Assembly (NCBI RefSeq): GCF_013184525.1 | Contig: NZ_JAAOIZ010000004.1 | Coordinates: 1-64,000 of the forward strand | DNA: 64,000 nucleotides | Direction: 5' to 3' | DNA from: Chryseobacterium sp. LAM-KRS1 | Lineage (GTDB): Bacteria; Bacteroidota; Bacteroidia; Flavobacteriales; Weeksellaceae | In this document: positions 8,414 to 18,017 of the stretch, one piece after another | Layout: every line of letters starts with the position of its first letter | How positions within the stretch are numbered: position 1 is the stretch's first letter | Position numbers and translations under genes: made by a program | Notes under the pieces: model-generated | Database searches by the model: none | What the model saw: only the letters and a program-made list of their open reading frames with translations | Told to the model about the DNA's origin: nothing

Positions 8414-10897
8414 TTATTTTTTATTAAAAATTGCCTGTATTTTATTTCTTATTTTAATCAATAGCGGCTCTTTGTAATTTTTGTCCTCATCAAAATAGCC
8501 ATAACCGTATCCGTATCCATAGCCATAACCATATCCCTGCTTTATAATATAATCATTATATACAAGACCAAGGTTTTCAATCTCATTATTATGATATTTT
8601 TCCGTAATCATTTTAAGCATATACTTTTCAGTATATTCATGACGCACCACATAGATGTTGGTATCAGAATATTTCATCAATTCATATGAGTCTGCAACAA
8701 GTCCTACCGGCGGGGAATCAATAATGATAAAATCATAAATCTCCCTTAACTCTTCAATGAATTTAATATTCTTTTTGCTCATTAACAGTTCTGACGGATT
8801 CGGAGGAATTGGCCCTGAAGTAGCAACATCAAGATTTGGAATTGTTGTTTTATTGATAATCTGGTCAATGGAAACTTCGCCTGTAAGATAATTCGAAATT
8901 CCATATTTATTATCAATTTTGAAATCACCGAATATTTTTGGTTTTCTTAGGTCCATTCCCAAAAGAATAGTCTTTTTATCACTTAAACCAAGAACTGAAG
9001 CAAGGTTAATTGAAACATATGTTTTACCTTCCCCTCCAATCGATGAAGTAATTAAAACAACTTTACTTTTTTCATTTTCATCAGACAAAAATCGCATATT
9101 CGCCCTTATTCCTCTAAATGCTTCAGAAACTGAAGACTTAGGCTGATCAAGCACGGTAAGCATATTCTCATTATTATTATTACCTACCACTCCAAGCAAT
9201 GGAATTTTGGTAGCACTCAATAATTCTTTAATATTTCTTATTTTATTATCAAGCAATTCTCCGATTAAAATAAACAAAAACGGCAGAAGTAATAAACCTC
9301 CCATAATGACCAGCTTCGTTCCTTTTACATTGGGCCCGATAGGAGACTGTCCTACATTTTTGGCAGGGTCAATAACAGAGATATCAGATTGATTCGTCGC
9401 CATCCTCATCTTAGTTTCATTCTGCCTTCCCAGTAAACTATTATAAGTGGCTTCAATCATATTGTATCCTCTTTCTGCATCTAAATACTTTCTTTCCTTT
9501 TCAGGGTAAGCGTCAAGATCCGCATTAGCTTCAGCTACCTGTTGATTAATCTTATTGATTTCAACATTAAATCCATTATAGTAATTGCTCAAAGAGTTGG
9601 AAGAGCTTAATTTTGCATCACTGATCAGCCTGTTGATTTCTTTCATAGGTTCTGAATTTGGCGTATAAATCGTAGCCATTTCTCTCCTTTTAAGATACAA
9701 TGCCTTAAGTTCCGAAACTGAAGCCGTAAACATTCCGTCTTCGAACCCTGCAGCATTTGTACTGATCATTTTATCAAAATTCTGATTCTCCAGTGTGTTC
9801 TTAATAAGATTAAGGGAGTTAATTTTACTGGTCAGGTCCGCCTTTTTTGCTTCCAATTCCTTAATCTTCGTCAGAGATTTTTCATCTCTATCTTTAATGT
9901 CGTAGAGCTTTTCCGAAGTTTTTAAATAGTTGAGAACAGTAGCACTTGAATCCAGTTTCTTTCTTACTCCTGTAAGATTATCCTGAAGATAGGTTTCCGT
10001 ATTTTTATCAACGGTCATTTTATCAAGCATCCTTTTCTTCTGTAGCTCACTTACAGACTTGTTAAGGAAATTTACAGTTCCATTAAGATTGAAACCTGTT
10101 TTTGTAATGATCATAATAGAATTGATCTCCTTATCAAACTCTACTCCGATGGTTGATACAATCTCATTAACGGACTGATTGACAGAACTAAGATTAACAA
10201 TAATATTATCCAGTTTAATATTTGGGGTTATTGGATTCTGAAGCAGTCTAAATTTAATATTAGGTGCTGTGAACCATTCTCCTACTTTAATTATTTTATT
10301 CGATGGTCTTTTAAAGCTATTAATATCCTGAAACCCCTCCACTTCATAATTATACAAATGAGTTGATTCTCCTTTATCGGGTAATACCACTTCATACGTA
10401 TTTCCTCCTTTTGGCATCAGTGTAATAGGATAATTAATCTGTTGTAGGTGTTTCTTATCAATCTGCACAAAGACCGGTGAATCGTCTTTATCCAGATAAG
10501 TAGATTTTATAGATCCTTTTGTAGAATAGTTAACAAAAAGATCAAGCTCCTTTACAAGAAATTCATTGTGTGATCTTGACAAAAGCATTTTTTTCAAATA
10601 AATCCCGTCTTGATTTCCTCCCTGTCCCCAAATAAAGTTAATTGACTGGTTAGGAGTAAAGTAGCTGGAAGTATTATTAGATACACTTAAAGAAAGGTTT
10701 GAAGCATAAATACTCTGTGCATAATATTTACCATACATCCATGAGATACAGTAGCCAATAAACAGCATTAAAACAAACCAATACCAGTTCTTTAATATCC
10801 TTCTTAAAAAGTGCTCAACATCAAACAATTCAAAAGAACCGGTTTTATCTTTTTGAGAATTATTCTTCTCAACGTTAGTTTCTTTTCCTGGAATCAT
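8414..10897 (-). CDS. Polysaccharide co-polymerase with tyrosine autokinase domain (Wzc-like)
   Basis: 827 residues. The N-terminal part has a membrane helix (about residues 37-57), a large periplasmic region with coiled coils, and a second helix (about 530-550). Together these form the Wzz-type chain-length/export module. The C-terminal part is a cytoplasmic BY-kinase with Walker A SSIGGEGKTYVS (about 617-628), Walker A' GMDLRKPK and Walker B FIIIDSPPVG. Near the end is a glycine-tyrosine run of seven Gly-Tyr pairs (coded by 8495-8536), the autophosphorylated tyrosine cluster expected in this family. Such proteins couple repeat-unit polymerisation to export through a Wza-like channel. It lies 4 bp after the wza-like gene, in one operon with the wecA-like gene. 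Confidence 0.92.
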   Translation of the reverse strand: MIPGKETNVEKNNSQKDKTGSFELFDVEHFLRRILKNWYWFVLMLFIGYCISWMYGKYYAQSIYASNLSLSVSNNTSSYFTPNQSINFIWGQGGNQDGIYLKKMLLSRSHNEFLVKELDLFVNYSTKGSIKSTYLDKDDSPVFVQIDKKHLQQINYPITLMPKGGNTYEVVLPDKGESTHLYNYEVEGFQDINSFKRPSNKIIKVGEWFTAPNIKFRLLQNPITPNIKLDNIIVNLSSVNQSVNEIVSTIGVEFDKEINSIMIITKTGFNLNGTVNFLNKSVSELQKKRMLDKMTVDKNTETYLQDNLTGVRKKLDSSATVLNYLKTSEKLYDIKDRDEKSLTKIKELEAKKADLTSKINSLNLIKNTLENQNFDKMISTNAAGFEDGMFTASVSELKALYLKRREMATIYTPNSEPMKEINRLISDAKLSSSNSLSNYYNGFNVEINKINQQVAEANADLDAYPEKERKYLDAERGYNMIEATYNSLLGRQNETKMRMATNQSDISVIDPAKNVGQSPIGPNVKGTKLVIMGGLLLLPFLFILIGELLDNKIRNIKELLSATKIPLLGVVGNNNNENMLTVLDQPKSSVSEAFRGIRANMRFLSDENEKSKVVLITSSIGGEGKTYVSINLASVLGLSDKKTILLGMDLRKPKIFGDFKIDNKYGISNYLTGEVSIDQIINKTTIPNLDVATSGPIPPNPSELLMSKKNIKFIEELREIYDFIIIDSPPVGLVADSYELMKYSDTNIYVVRHEYTEKYMLKMITEKYHNNEIENLGLVYNDYIIKQGYGYGYGYGYGYGYFDEDKNYKEPLLIKIRNKIQAIFNKK
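8495..8536 (-). repeat. Seven Gly-Tyr hexanucleotide repeats in the BY-kinase tail
   Basis: Seven tandem 6-bp units each encode Gly-Tyr. The codons vary (GGA, GGT or GGC with TAT or TAC), so the DNA repeat is imperfect while the peptide repeat is exact. It lies in the C-terminal tyrosine cluster of the Wzc-like kinase. Confidence 0.9.
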
Positions 10898-10901
10898 GAT
10901 A

Positions 10902-11780
10902 TTAAAGTCTTGTTAGGATTAAATAAACTGACAACGCTGTAGTAATTAATGAAATTCCTGTTGTAATCGTCTGTACAGGGTCTTTTCCCAATCCATTCAA
11001 GCTTTTTCCTCTGGTATTAAGATAGATTTCATCACCATTTTGCACATAATAATACGGTGAATTCATTACATCTTCCCGGGTCAAATCTATTTTCGCAATT
11101 TTAATTCCTTCCGGTAATTTTCTGTGGATAACAATTGTTTTTCTATCTACACTTTTATTTAAACCTCCATTAATTGCCAGTGCTTCGGTAATGGTAAGCG
11201 TATTTTTGTGAGCCACTTTTTCTCCTGTAATAGCAACAGCTTCCGTGTCTCCAAGAATATAATAAGTTATCCCGTCCGTATTTAATCTCACCTGAGACTT
11301 TCCATCCTGGAAATTTTCATTTACTTTCTCCTGGATCTCTTTGGTGATATCTTCGATAGTACGTCCTTCTGCTTTGATGTAACCGATTCCAAAAACATTA
11401 ATATCTCCATTGGAATCCACTTTTAATCCATTAAAATAGAAATTGGTATTTCCTCCACCACCACTTCCTCCACTTCCGCTTCCAACACGTCCTAAAGTTC
11501 CTATAGTTGTGGGATTAACCCCGGGAGCAACTGTACTACCGGAAGTATTTAAAGTAGAATAAAACTGCGCTGCATCGCCCTTTGGAGTAGTAACAATATT
11601 GAGATTCAGTATATCGTTCTTCGTGATCCTGTATACGGGAATGTTGTAAGGAACAAGACCTTCCTCATTGATCACAAGATTTTCATTAGGCTGCATATAT
11701 CTTACATCTTTTTTTGTGATACAAGATGTAATGAAAAAAGGCAGGATTAAAAGGGATAAATATTTAAAATTTCTTATCAT
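10902..11780 (-). CDS. Polysaccharide export outer-membrane lipoprotein (Wza-like)
   Basis: 292 residues from the ATG at 11780. A TTG two codons upstream is possible but less likely. It has a type II signal peptide with lipobox FITSC (Cys near residue 20), then the Poly_export opening (VYRITKNDILNLNIVTTPKG) and two SLBB-like segments (YYILGDTEAVAITGEKV and ENGDEIYLNTRG-like NGDEIYLNTRG). A C-terminal hydrophobic helix may span the outer membrane. It forms the outer-membrane exit channel for exopolysaccharide and works with the Wzc-like protein encoded next. A glycine/serine-rich loop (about residues 100-112) interrupts the first domain and looks like a linker insertion. Confidence 0.9.
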   Translation of the reverse strand: MIRNFKYLSLLILPFFITSCITKKDVRYMQPNENLVINEEGLVPYNIPVYRITKNDILNLNIVTTPKGDAAQFYSTLNTSGSTVAPGVNPTTIGTLGRVGSGSGGSGGGGNTNFYFNGLKVDSNGDINVFGIGYIKAEGRTIEDITKEIQEKVNENFQDGKSQVRLNTDGITYYILGDTEAVAITGEKVAHKNTLTITEALAINGGLNKSVDRKTIVIHRKLPEGIKIAKIDLTREDVMNSPYYYVQNGDEIYLNTRGKSLNGLGKDPVQTITTGISLITTALSVYLILTRL

Positions 11781-11796
11781 AATCAAATGTTGTTTA

Positions 11797-11804
11797 CAAA
11801 AATA
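11797..11804 (-). promoter_or_regulatory. Possible internal promoter before the wza-like gene
   Basis: The minus strand reads TATTTTTG (TAnnTTTG match) 16 bases before the wza-like ATG, in the 36 bp gap after the wecA-like gene. The -33 element is not evident. Confidence 0.35.
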
Positions 11805-11816
11805 AAAATTTAATTG

Positions 11817-12935
11817 TTACTTCCTATTATTTCTTATCCGATAAATAAAATCCGGCAAATAAGCACCAGTAAAGCCTAGCACAAGTATCACCAATAACAA
11901 TAAATTTACATTTATATGTCTTAAAAAATAAGCCACCATTACTATAAAAAGATAGTAGACGACAATATAAAAACCCGATCTTCTATGGGTAAAGTCAAGC
12001 TTCAGAAGCTTATGGTGTATATGATTCTTATCCGCATCAAAGGGAGATTTCTTATTCCAAAGTCTTACAAAGATGACATTCAAAGTATCTACAATCGGTA
12101 AAATCAATATGGCTACAGCTATCGCCGGAGCTGACTGTAAGTGATACCTTGGAATATCCGGAAGCTTTTTGTCTATAAATATATTGATAAAACAGATGCT
12201 TGTAAATGCCAATAAAAATCCTAACAACATAGATCCGGTATCTCCCATGAATATCTTATTGGTCCTGTAATTCGAGAGGTTATAGTATAAAAATGCCAAA
12301 ACAGCTCCAATGATTACAACGGACAATACGACCAGAGGATAATTATATTCTCCTAATCTATAATAACTTATCCCAAACAATGCACTGCATATCACTGAAT
12401 ACCCTCCAGCGAGTCCGTCAATCCCATCAATGAGATTAAATGCATTAATAAGAACAATAAAAGTAATGACACTAAATATAACACTTACAACATACTCAAG
12501 TTCATAAATGCCAAAGATCCCAAAGAGATTTCTGATTCTTATATCAGATCCTATAACGATAAGCGTGGATACCACAATCTGGGCAACAAGCTTTTTGTAA
12601 GCTCTCATCACTACAATATCGTCCATTACTCCTACATAAAGGAGAATGAGCAATGAAGCAAATAAAAACTTATACAGATCAAAAAGTTCATAGGCAAAAA
12701 TAGAAGTACATATACCTATAGAATAGAAAATAGCAATTCCTCCAAGATTGGGAATTTTTCTCAAGTGTGAACTCCTTACCCCCGGCTCATCCATCAGATT
12801 TTTTCTTCTGGAGATTTTAATAATGGTTGGTATAGAGAAAAACGTGATTAAAAAAGAAAACAAGAATCCAAATCCTATTTTTACATAAAAAATAGAAATA
12901 TCCATCTCGCTTAAGAACAATTCAAAATTCTTCAT
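11817..12935 (-). CDS. Undecaprenyl-phosphate sugar-1-phosphate transferase (WecA/TagO/MraY family)
   Basis: 372 residues with about 10-11 membrane helices. The family transfers a sugar-1-phosphate, usually GlcNAc, from UDP-sugar to undecaprenyl phosphate and so starts a surface glycan. The motifs seen are DEPGVRSSHLRKIPNLGG near residue 50, NAFNLIDGIDGLAGG (catalytic Asp region, about 165-180), FMGDTGSM (about 230) and the HIHH histidine motif (about 306). It is the first gene of the transferase-wza-wzc run. A 111 bp spacer separates it from the GT2 gene upstream, and I see no clear promoter there. Confidence 0.9.
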   Translation of the reverse strand: MKNFELFLSEMDISIFYVKIGFGFLFSFLITFFSIPTIIKISRRKNLMDEPGVRSSHLRKIPNLGGIAIFYSIGICTSIFAYELFDLYKFLFASLLILLYVGVMDDIVVMRAYKKLVAQIVVSTLIVIGSDIRIRNLFGIFGIYELEYVVSVIFSVITFIVLINAFNLIDGIDGLAGGYSVICSALFGISYYRLGEYNYPLVVLSVVIIGAVLAFLYYNLSNYRTNKIFMGDTGSMLLGFLLAFTSICFINIFIDKKLPDIPRYHLQSAPAIAVAILILPIVDTLNVIFVRLWNKKSPFDADKNHIHHKLLKLDFTHRRSGFYIVVYYLFIVMVAYFLRHINVNLLLLVILVLGFTGAYLPDFIYRIRNNRK

Positions 12936-13046
12936 TTTTTCCTATTTAAGTACTTTCATTATGCTTTAGCACTCATTACTTAAGATCTGCTAAATAGTAT
13001 CTACGAAATTTGTAATATATCGAAATGACAGTACTTACATTTGTGT

Positions 13047-14051
13047 TTAAATCAACTTTCTTATCAATTTTTTTTGCCCTGCAAAAAACAATAGATAAAA
13101 TATCTTTTTTTTCAGTGGCAAATATAAAATATAATTCTTACCAAAACGACTATAGAACAATATATCTTTAATTTTAATATTCCTTTCCTCTATAAAATTT
13201 TTCAGCTGATCAGCCATATCATAAAAAACTTTATCATCTTTTACAAACGCCAGATAGGCCAAAAAACTATATACTCCCTCTAAAATCTGGAAGTTTTTCA
13301 GTTCCTCTTTTTTTGTTGAGTAGGATGATGTTTTAAATTCAGATTCTACATCTTTTACTGCTTTGAGGATATCCAATCCTTTTTCAGTATGTGTTTTAGT
13401 GATAGAATCATTTCTTTCCAAATAGTGATAATGAAAGTTTTGCGTCTGTGCTACAATCTTACACTTGAGTAAAAGTTGTGGAATGAGCTGAATGTCTTCA
13501 AAATGCACCCCTTTTTTGAACCTTTTATCATTAAAAAGTTCCTTTCGGAACAACTTGTTGCATGCAAAATAGCTGAGATCAGAAAAAACAGAAAAGTTTT
13601 TCTCCAAATCAATTTTTTCCGGCATATTAGGAATTTGAGTAAGCTTTTGGGTAACAATTCCCGACTCGTCCACTTTTTGAATATTACAGATGACCATTTC
13701 GGCATTATGCTTTTCCGCAAGGTTAAACATTTCTTCAAACATGGTTTTTCCGACATAATCATCACTATCCACAAAACCAATATAATCTCCCGTCGCCCGA
13801 TCGATGGCAAAATTCCGGGCATCGCTTAAACCTCCATTTTCTTTCTTCCAAACTTTTAGTCTTTCCGGAAAACGCTGGCCATATTCCTGTGCAATCAATC
13901 CAGAATTATCACTGCTACCATCGTCCACAACGATAATTTCAATTTCCTGCAGACTTTGATTAATCAAAGAGTCGAGACATTTAGCCAAATAATTTTCAAC
14001 ATTATAAACAGGAACTATGATAGAAACTTTTGATGGAACAGTATTCATCAT
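13047..14051 (-). CDS. Family 2 glycosyltransferase
   Basis: 334 residues. A GT-A fold occupies the first 220 residues: VSIIVPVYNVENYLAKCLDS, then DDGSSDNS and the DxD-type metal site DSDDYVG. The C-terminal third is helical and basic and probably contacts membrane or acceptor. Two adjacent ATGs (14051 and 14048) can start it. It begins 3 bp after the ureohydrolase-like gene, so it is cotranscribed with that gene, yet its role fits the polysaccharide genes downstream. Donor and acceptor sugars cannot be named. Confidence 0.88.
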   Translation of the reverse strand: MMNTVPSKVSIIVPVYNVENYLAKCLDSLINQSLQEIEIIVVDDGSSDNSGLIAQEYGQRFPERLKVWKKENGGLSDARNFAIDRATGDYIGFVDSDDYVGKTMFEEMFNLAEKHNAEMVICNIQKVDESGIVTQKLTQIPNMPEKIDLEKNFSVFSDLSYFACNKLFRKELFNDKRFKKGVHFEDIQLIPQLLLKCKIVAQTQNFHYHYLERNDSITKTHTEKGLDILKAVKDVESEFKTSSYSTKKEELKNFQILEGVYSFLAYLAFVKDDKVFYDMADQLKNFIEERNIKIKDILFYSRFGKNYILYLPLKKKIFYLLFFAGQKKLIRKLI

Positions 14052-14054
14052 AAA

Positions 14055-15125
14055 TTAAATTTTCGTCAGCCTTGCATTCAACCAGCCTTTCTTTGCTTCG
14101 TCAAAATCTTTTCTTGAACAAGGAATACAATTCTCAATATTCTCATCATCTCCAAAATACCAAAGATTACTAAACGTATCACGCTTAAATGTATGTTGGC
14201 TATCATCGATCAACACATAAAAAATTTCGTAGTGCCTTTCTTTTGGGTGTGATCTTTGGATATTGATTCCTTCTATAAGATACCAGATCATCTGTGCCAA
14301 CAATTGATGATTCAACTGGCTTTCCGAATATATGTTATAATTAAAAATTCCGACAGACTTCAAATTTTCACTCAACCCAACTTCCTTCATGTAAGCGCAG
14401 ATTTCCCGTCTATTTAATCCATTCACCTGTGGATTTATTGAAAAAGGTTCTCCAAAACTTTCAATTGCATCACAATTGACAGTAACCAAATCAGCTTTTC
14501 TGAAGAAGGGTTCTGTTTTTTCTGTAGAATTCATCATTTCTGCCAGACGGACAATATCAAACTCAACTTCTTTAATCAGCTTTACAGAATCTACTTCGTT
14601 CAGGTGCTTCTGATATCCCAGGTGGTGGTAATTCTTAATCGAAAAATTCTTAGCACCCAAAATTTTACTTAGAAAAGTATGCTCATTGATATGCTCACCC
14701 TGTTTAAGAGAAATGACGTTACTGATCTGTGTATAATTGATATTTTTTTGATGAAAATTCAATCCTGAAAATAAAGAAAAGGCGAAATCATTAGAACCTC
14801 CGATAATGACAGGAATTGCTCTTTTATAGTGACAGGCAGAAAGAACCTCCTGTAAGATATAATGGGAATCCTGAACAGATTTACCGGAAACAAGGTCTCC
14901 AAGATCAACGATGGGAATTTCAAAATCCAACTGTGATAATTTATAAAATTCCTTTCTTACAGAGGTAAAATCCTGTACTTCAGCATCGCCACCTGATCCT
15001 CTGTAATCTGATACGAAAAGCAAAACAATACTGTCTTCTTTTATTTCTTTGGTAATCTGGTTTCCAATCTGCCAATTCTCAGTTTTGAAATTCCTAGGGG
15101 CAATTATAAAATCTTCAAAATTCAT
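14055..15125 (-). CDS. Ureohydrolase-fold protein (formimidoylglutamase-like), degenerate metal site
   Basis: 356 residues. The overall pattern is that of the arginase/agmatinase/formimidoylglutamase fold: LLFVSDYRGSGGDAEVQDF, VIIGGSNDFAFSLFSG and LVTVNCDAIESFGEPFSINP. The usual Mn ligands are not intact. GGxH has become GGSND, the DAHxD motif is not recognisable, and SxDxDxxDP is reduced to VNCDAIES. Similar degenerate relatives, often labelled formimidoylglutamase, sit beside topA in other flavobacteria as far as I know. A binding or structural role is therefore at least as likely as hydrolysis. There are no other histidine-degradation genes nearby. Confidence 0.7.
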   Translation of the reverse strand: MNFEDFIIAPRNFKTENWQIGNQITKEIKEDSIVLLFVSDYRGSGGDAEVQDFTSVRKEFYKLSQLDFEIPIVDLGDLVSGKSVQDSHYILQEVLSACHYKRAIPVIIGGSNDFAFSLFSGLNFHQKNINYTQISNVISLKQGEHINEHTFLSKILGAKNFSIKNYHHLGYQKHLNEVDSVKLIKEVEFDIVRLAEMMNSTEKTEPFFRKADLVTVNCDAIESFGEPFSINPQVNGLNRREICAYMKEVGLSENLKSVGIFNYNIYSESQLNHQLLAQMIWYLIEGINIQRSHPKERHYEIFYVLIDDSQHTFKRDTFSNLWYFGDDENIENCIPCSRKDFDEAKKGWLNARLTKI

Positions 15126-15180
15126 TCTCTCTAATTAAGTCTTAAAAACCAAAAATATTAAAATAAAATCATTTAATGGT

Positions 15181-15218
15181 CATAAAAAAAGCCATTAACA
15201 CTGTTTGTTAATGGCTTT
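15181..15218 (-). terminator. Terminator of topA
   Basis: A perfect 13 bp inverted repeat (AAAGCCATTAACA, 15188-15200, and TGTTAATGGCTTT, 15206-15218) with a 5-base loop is followed on the minus strand by seven T's. It lies just after the topA stop, so the ureohydrolase-GT2 pair needs its own start in 15126-15180. Confidence 0.92.
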
Positions 15219-15234
15219 GTAATATCATTACTTT

Positions 15235-17766
15235 TTATTTCTTTTTTGTGGCAGTCGCTTTTTTCTTGGCTGCCGGCTTTTTTTTCTCGGCAAAAGCATT
15301 TTTATCCTGGGCAGTAATCCACTTTTTCACCTCATCCAATGAAACTTCTTTCAGTTCTTCAGCATCATATTTTGTGTCATCTTTTTTCTTTGGAATTTTG
15401 AACATGCTCTTTCCAAACTTAATAAATGGTCCCCATCTTCCATTTTCAATAGATATTTTTTCTTTTTCCCACTGCTGAATATATCTGTTTGCTTCTTTCT
15501 CCAGTTTAGCATCAATTAATTCATTAATGTCGCTTTGAGAAAGATTATCGAAATCATACTTTTTAGGAACGTTTACAAAAATACTCTGATATTTGATAAA
15601 AGGACCAAACCTTCCTGTTCCTTTGGTCACCGGCTCTCCCTTGTAGGTTGCAATAGGAGCATCAGCTTTTTTCTTTTCTCCTATAATTTCTTCAGCCCTG
15701 TTCTGATCTACAGAAAGCGGATCCTCTCCTTTTGGAATACTGATATACGTTTCACCCCACTTTACATAAGGACCGAATCTCCCCACACCTACTGAAACGG
15801 ATTGGCCTTCATAATCTTTCAGATCAAAAGGCAGCTTGAATAGTTCCAATGCTTCTTCAAGCGTAATGGTTGCAATATTCTGCCCACTCATTAGCGATGC
15901 AAAAGTAGGTTTTTCTTCATCTTCAGTCTCCCCTATCTGGATCATAGCTCCAAATCTTCCAATTCTGGCATGAACATTTTTACCTGTTTTTGGGTCAACA
16001 CCCAACAGCCTATCCCCATTTGCACGGTCCGCATTTTCTTCTACGTCTTCAATTCTTGGATGGAATTTGGAATAAAAATCAGTCATCATCTCCTTCCATT
16101 TCTGATCTCCGTTTGCAATTTCATCGAAACTTTCTTCAACTCTTGCCGTGAATCCGTAATCAAGAATTTCTTTAAAATGATCAATAAGAAAGTCATTGAC
16201 TACCTCACCAATATCTGTAGGAACAAATTTATTTTTATCACCTCCGAATTTCTCGTCGAGTACTACCTTTTTAATTTTATCTTTTACCAAAGACATTTTA
16301 ACCACTTCACGAATCTGTGGCTCAATCTCACGCTTATCAACATACTCACGGTTCTGGATGGTCTGAATGGTAGGTGCATACGTTGAAGGACGGCCTATTC
16401 CCAATTCTTCAAGCTTTCTTACCAATCCTGCTTCTGTATATCTTGCACTGGGTCTGGTGAACTTTTCAGTTGCCGTAATTGATTTATAACTTAAAACTTC
16501 TCCTACTTTTACTTTCGGAAGTAATTTCTCATTATTTTCTTCGTCGTCATCTTCCGTTTTTACAATACCGTAAGCTTTAAGGAAACCATCAAAAATAATA
16601 ACCTCACCCTGAGCTTCAAAATGCTGAGGCAAGCTCGCATTACCTATTTCAATGACCGTTTTTTCAATTTTAGCATTAGCCATCTGAGAGGCCAGCGTTC
16701 TTCTGTATATTAATTGATATAATCTGTTTAATTGAGCATCTCCAATACTTTTTACTGCGAAATCAGTCGGTCGTATGGCTTCGTGAGCCTCCTGTGCTGA
16801 AGCCGACTTTGTCGTATAATTTCTCGGAGCGGAATATTCTGCACCGTATTCAGATATAATCTGCCTTTTTGATCCTTCGATTGCTTCCTGAGAAAGATTC
16901 ACGGAATCTGTTCTCATATAGGTAATGTATCCTTCCTCATACAGTCTTTGTGCAAGACGCATAGTGTTTGTTACATTATAACCTAATCTGGAAGAAGCTT
17001 CCTGCTGTAATGTAGAAGTAGTAAAAGGAGCAGATGCGGAACGCGTTCCAGGCTTTGTTTCAACATTCAGAACTTTAAACTCTGTTGTTTTTGCCTTTTC
17101 CAGAAATTTTTCAGCTTCTTCTTCTTTTTCGAAATCTTTTTTAAGTTTCGCAGCGATTTCCTGATCTTCTTTATTCAGGAAAATCCCGTCAAGCTTAAAG
17201 CTTGCTTTAGGATTGAAAGCGCGTATTTCTTTTTCTCTTTCAACAATTAATCTTACGGCTACAGACTGAACTCTACCCGCTGATAATCCCGGTTTTACTT
17301 TTTTCCAAAGAACAGGAGACATTTCAAAACCTACGATTCTGTCAAGGACTCTTCTTGCCTGTTGTGCATTAACCAGATTCTGATCGATATCTCTAGGGTT
17401 ATCAATTGCTTTTAGAATAGCATTTTTAGTAATTTCATGAAAAACAATACGTTTTCTGTTTTCCGGCTTAAGCTTTAATTCATCTGCCAAGTGCCATGCA
17501 ATGGCTTCTCCTTCGCGATCCTCATCGGAAGCAAGCCAAACAATTTCAGCTTTTTTAACAGCAGATTTTAATTCTGTTACCAATTTCTTTTTGTCAGCAG
17601 AAACTTCGTAATCAGGACTGAATGTCTCAAGGTCTATACCCATCCCTTTTTTAGGTAAATCCCGGATATGTCCGAAACTGGATTTTACCTCAAAATCCTT
17701 TCCTAAATATTTCTGAATAGTTTTTGCTTTTGCCGGGGACTCTACAATTACTAAATTTTTCGACAT
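15235..17766 (-). CDS. topA: DNA topoisomerase I
   Basis: 843 residues. It relaxes negatively supercoiled DNA by transient single-strand cleavage. The TOPRIM domain opens with LVIVESPAKAKTIQKYLG and carries the acidic cluster LASDEDREGEA (Asp81, Asp83). The active-site tyrosine is Tyr283 in ITYMRTDS, followed by the EAHEAIRPT block. The C-terminal third has repeated modules of the topoisomerase C-terminal type (for example GRFGPYVKWGETYISIP, GRFGPFIKYQSIFVNVP, GRWGPFIKFGKSMFKIP) rather than zinc fingers. The end is lysine/alanine rich (KKPAAKKKATATKKK), as in many Bacteroidota TopA. Confidence 0.96.
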   Translation of the reverse strand: MSKNLVIVESPAKAKTIQKYLGKDFEVKSSFGHIRDLPKKGMGIDLETFSPDYEVSADKKKLVTELKSAVKKAEIVWLASDEDREGEAIAWHLADELKLKPENRKRIVFHEITKNAILKAIDNPRDIDQNLVNAQQARRVLDRIVGFEMSPVLWKKVKPGLSAGRVQSVAVRLIVEREKEIRAFNPKASFKLDGIFLNKEDQEIAAKLKKDFEKEEEAEKFLEKAKTTEFKVLNVETKPGTRSASAPFTTSTLQQEASSRLGYNVTNTMRLAQRLYEEGYITYMRTDSVNLSQEAIEGSKRQIISEYGAEYSAPRNYTTKSASAQEAHEAIRPTDFAVKSIGDAQLNRLYQLIYRRTLASQMANAKIEKTVIEIGNASLPQHFEAQGEVIIFDGFLKAYGIVKTEDDDEENNEKLLPKVKVGEVLSYKSITATEKFTRPSARYTEAGLVRKLEELGIGRPSTYAPTIQTIQNREYVDKREIEPQIREVVKMSLVKDKIKKVVLDEKFGGDKNKFVPTDIGEVVNDFLIDHFKEILDYGFTARVEESFDEIANGDQKWKEMMTDFYSKFHPRIEDVEENADRANGDRLLGVDPKTGKNVHARIGRFGAMIQIGETEDEEKPTFASLMSGQNIATITLEEALELFKLPFDLKDYEGQSVSVGVGRFGPYVKWGETYISIPKGEDPLSVDQNRAEEIIGEKKKADAPIATYKGEPVTKGTGRFGPFIKYQSIFVNVPKKYDFDNLSQSDINELIDAKLEKEANRYIQQWEKEKISIENGRWGPFIKFGKSMFKIPKKKDDTKYDAEELKEVSLDEVKKWITAQDKNAFAEKKKPAAKKKATATKKK

Positions 17767-17779
17767 TCTAAAATTTTTG

Positions 17780-17787
17780 CAAAAGTA
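17780..17787 (-). promoter_or_regulatory. topA promoter -7 element
   Basis: The minus strand reads TACTTTTG (TAnnTTTG), about 14 bases before the topA ATG. A TTG lies 25 bp further upstream (17815-17813), which is longer than ideal. Confidence 0.55.
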
Positions 17788-17972
17788 AAGCTTTTTTATT
17801 ACATAGGTTTTGCAATACTTGTTTAATTTAAAAATGAAATGACTTTACAGGGCATTTATATACTGGTTTTATTCTTTTCAATCAAGTGATTGACTTAAAA
17901 TTAATTTAGTAAAACACATCTTAATAGAATTTTTCACCTATTATTATAAGATCGGTAAATAAAGTCGTAAAA

Positions 17973-18004
17973 AATAAGCTGTCTCATGATTGAAACAGCC
18001 TATT
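17973..18004 (-). terminator. Terminator after the FISUMP-repeat gene
   Basis: AATAAGCTGT pairs with ACAGCCTATT (one mismatch) around a 12-base loop and is followed on the minus strand by TTTTTTAC. It sits 14 bases past the stop of the large T9SS cargo gene. Confidence 0.75.
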
Positions 18005-18017
18005 TATATTGAAATTT

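Noticed and set aside
13451..13829. ORFs of 117-123 codons on both strands inside the GT2 gene
   Set aside because: They lie wholly within a well-supported glycosyltransferase and encode basic, motif-free products; shadow frames.
15970..16386. 138-codon plus-strand ORF inside topA
   Set aside because: Antisense to conserved topA sequence, aromatic-rich composition typical of a shadow frame, no domain.
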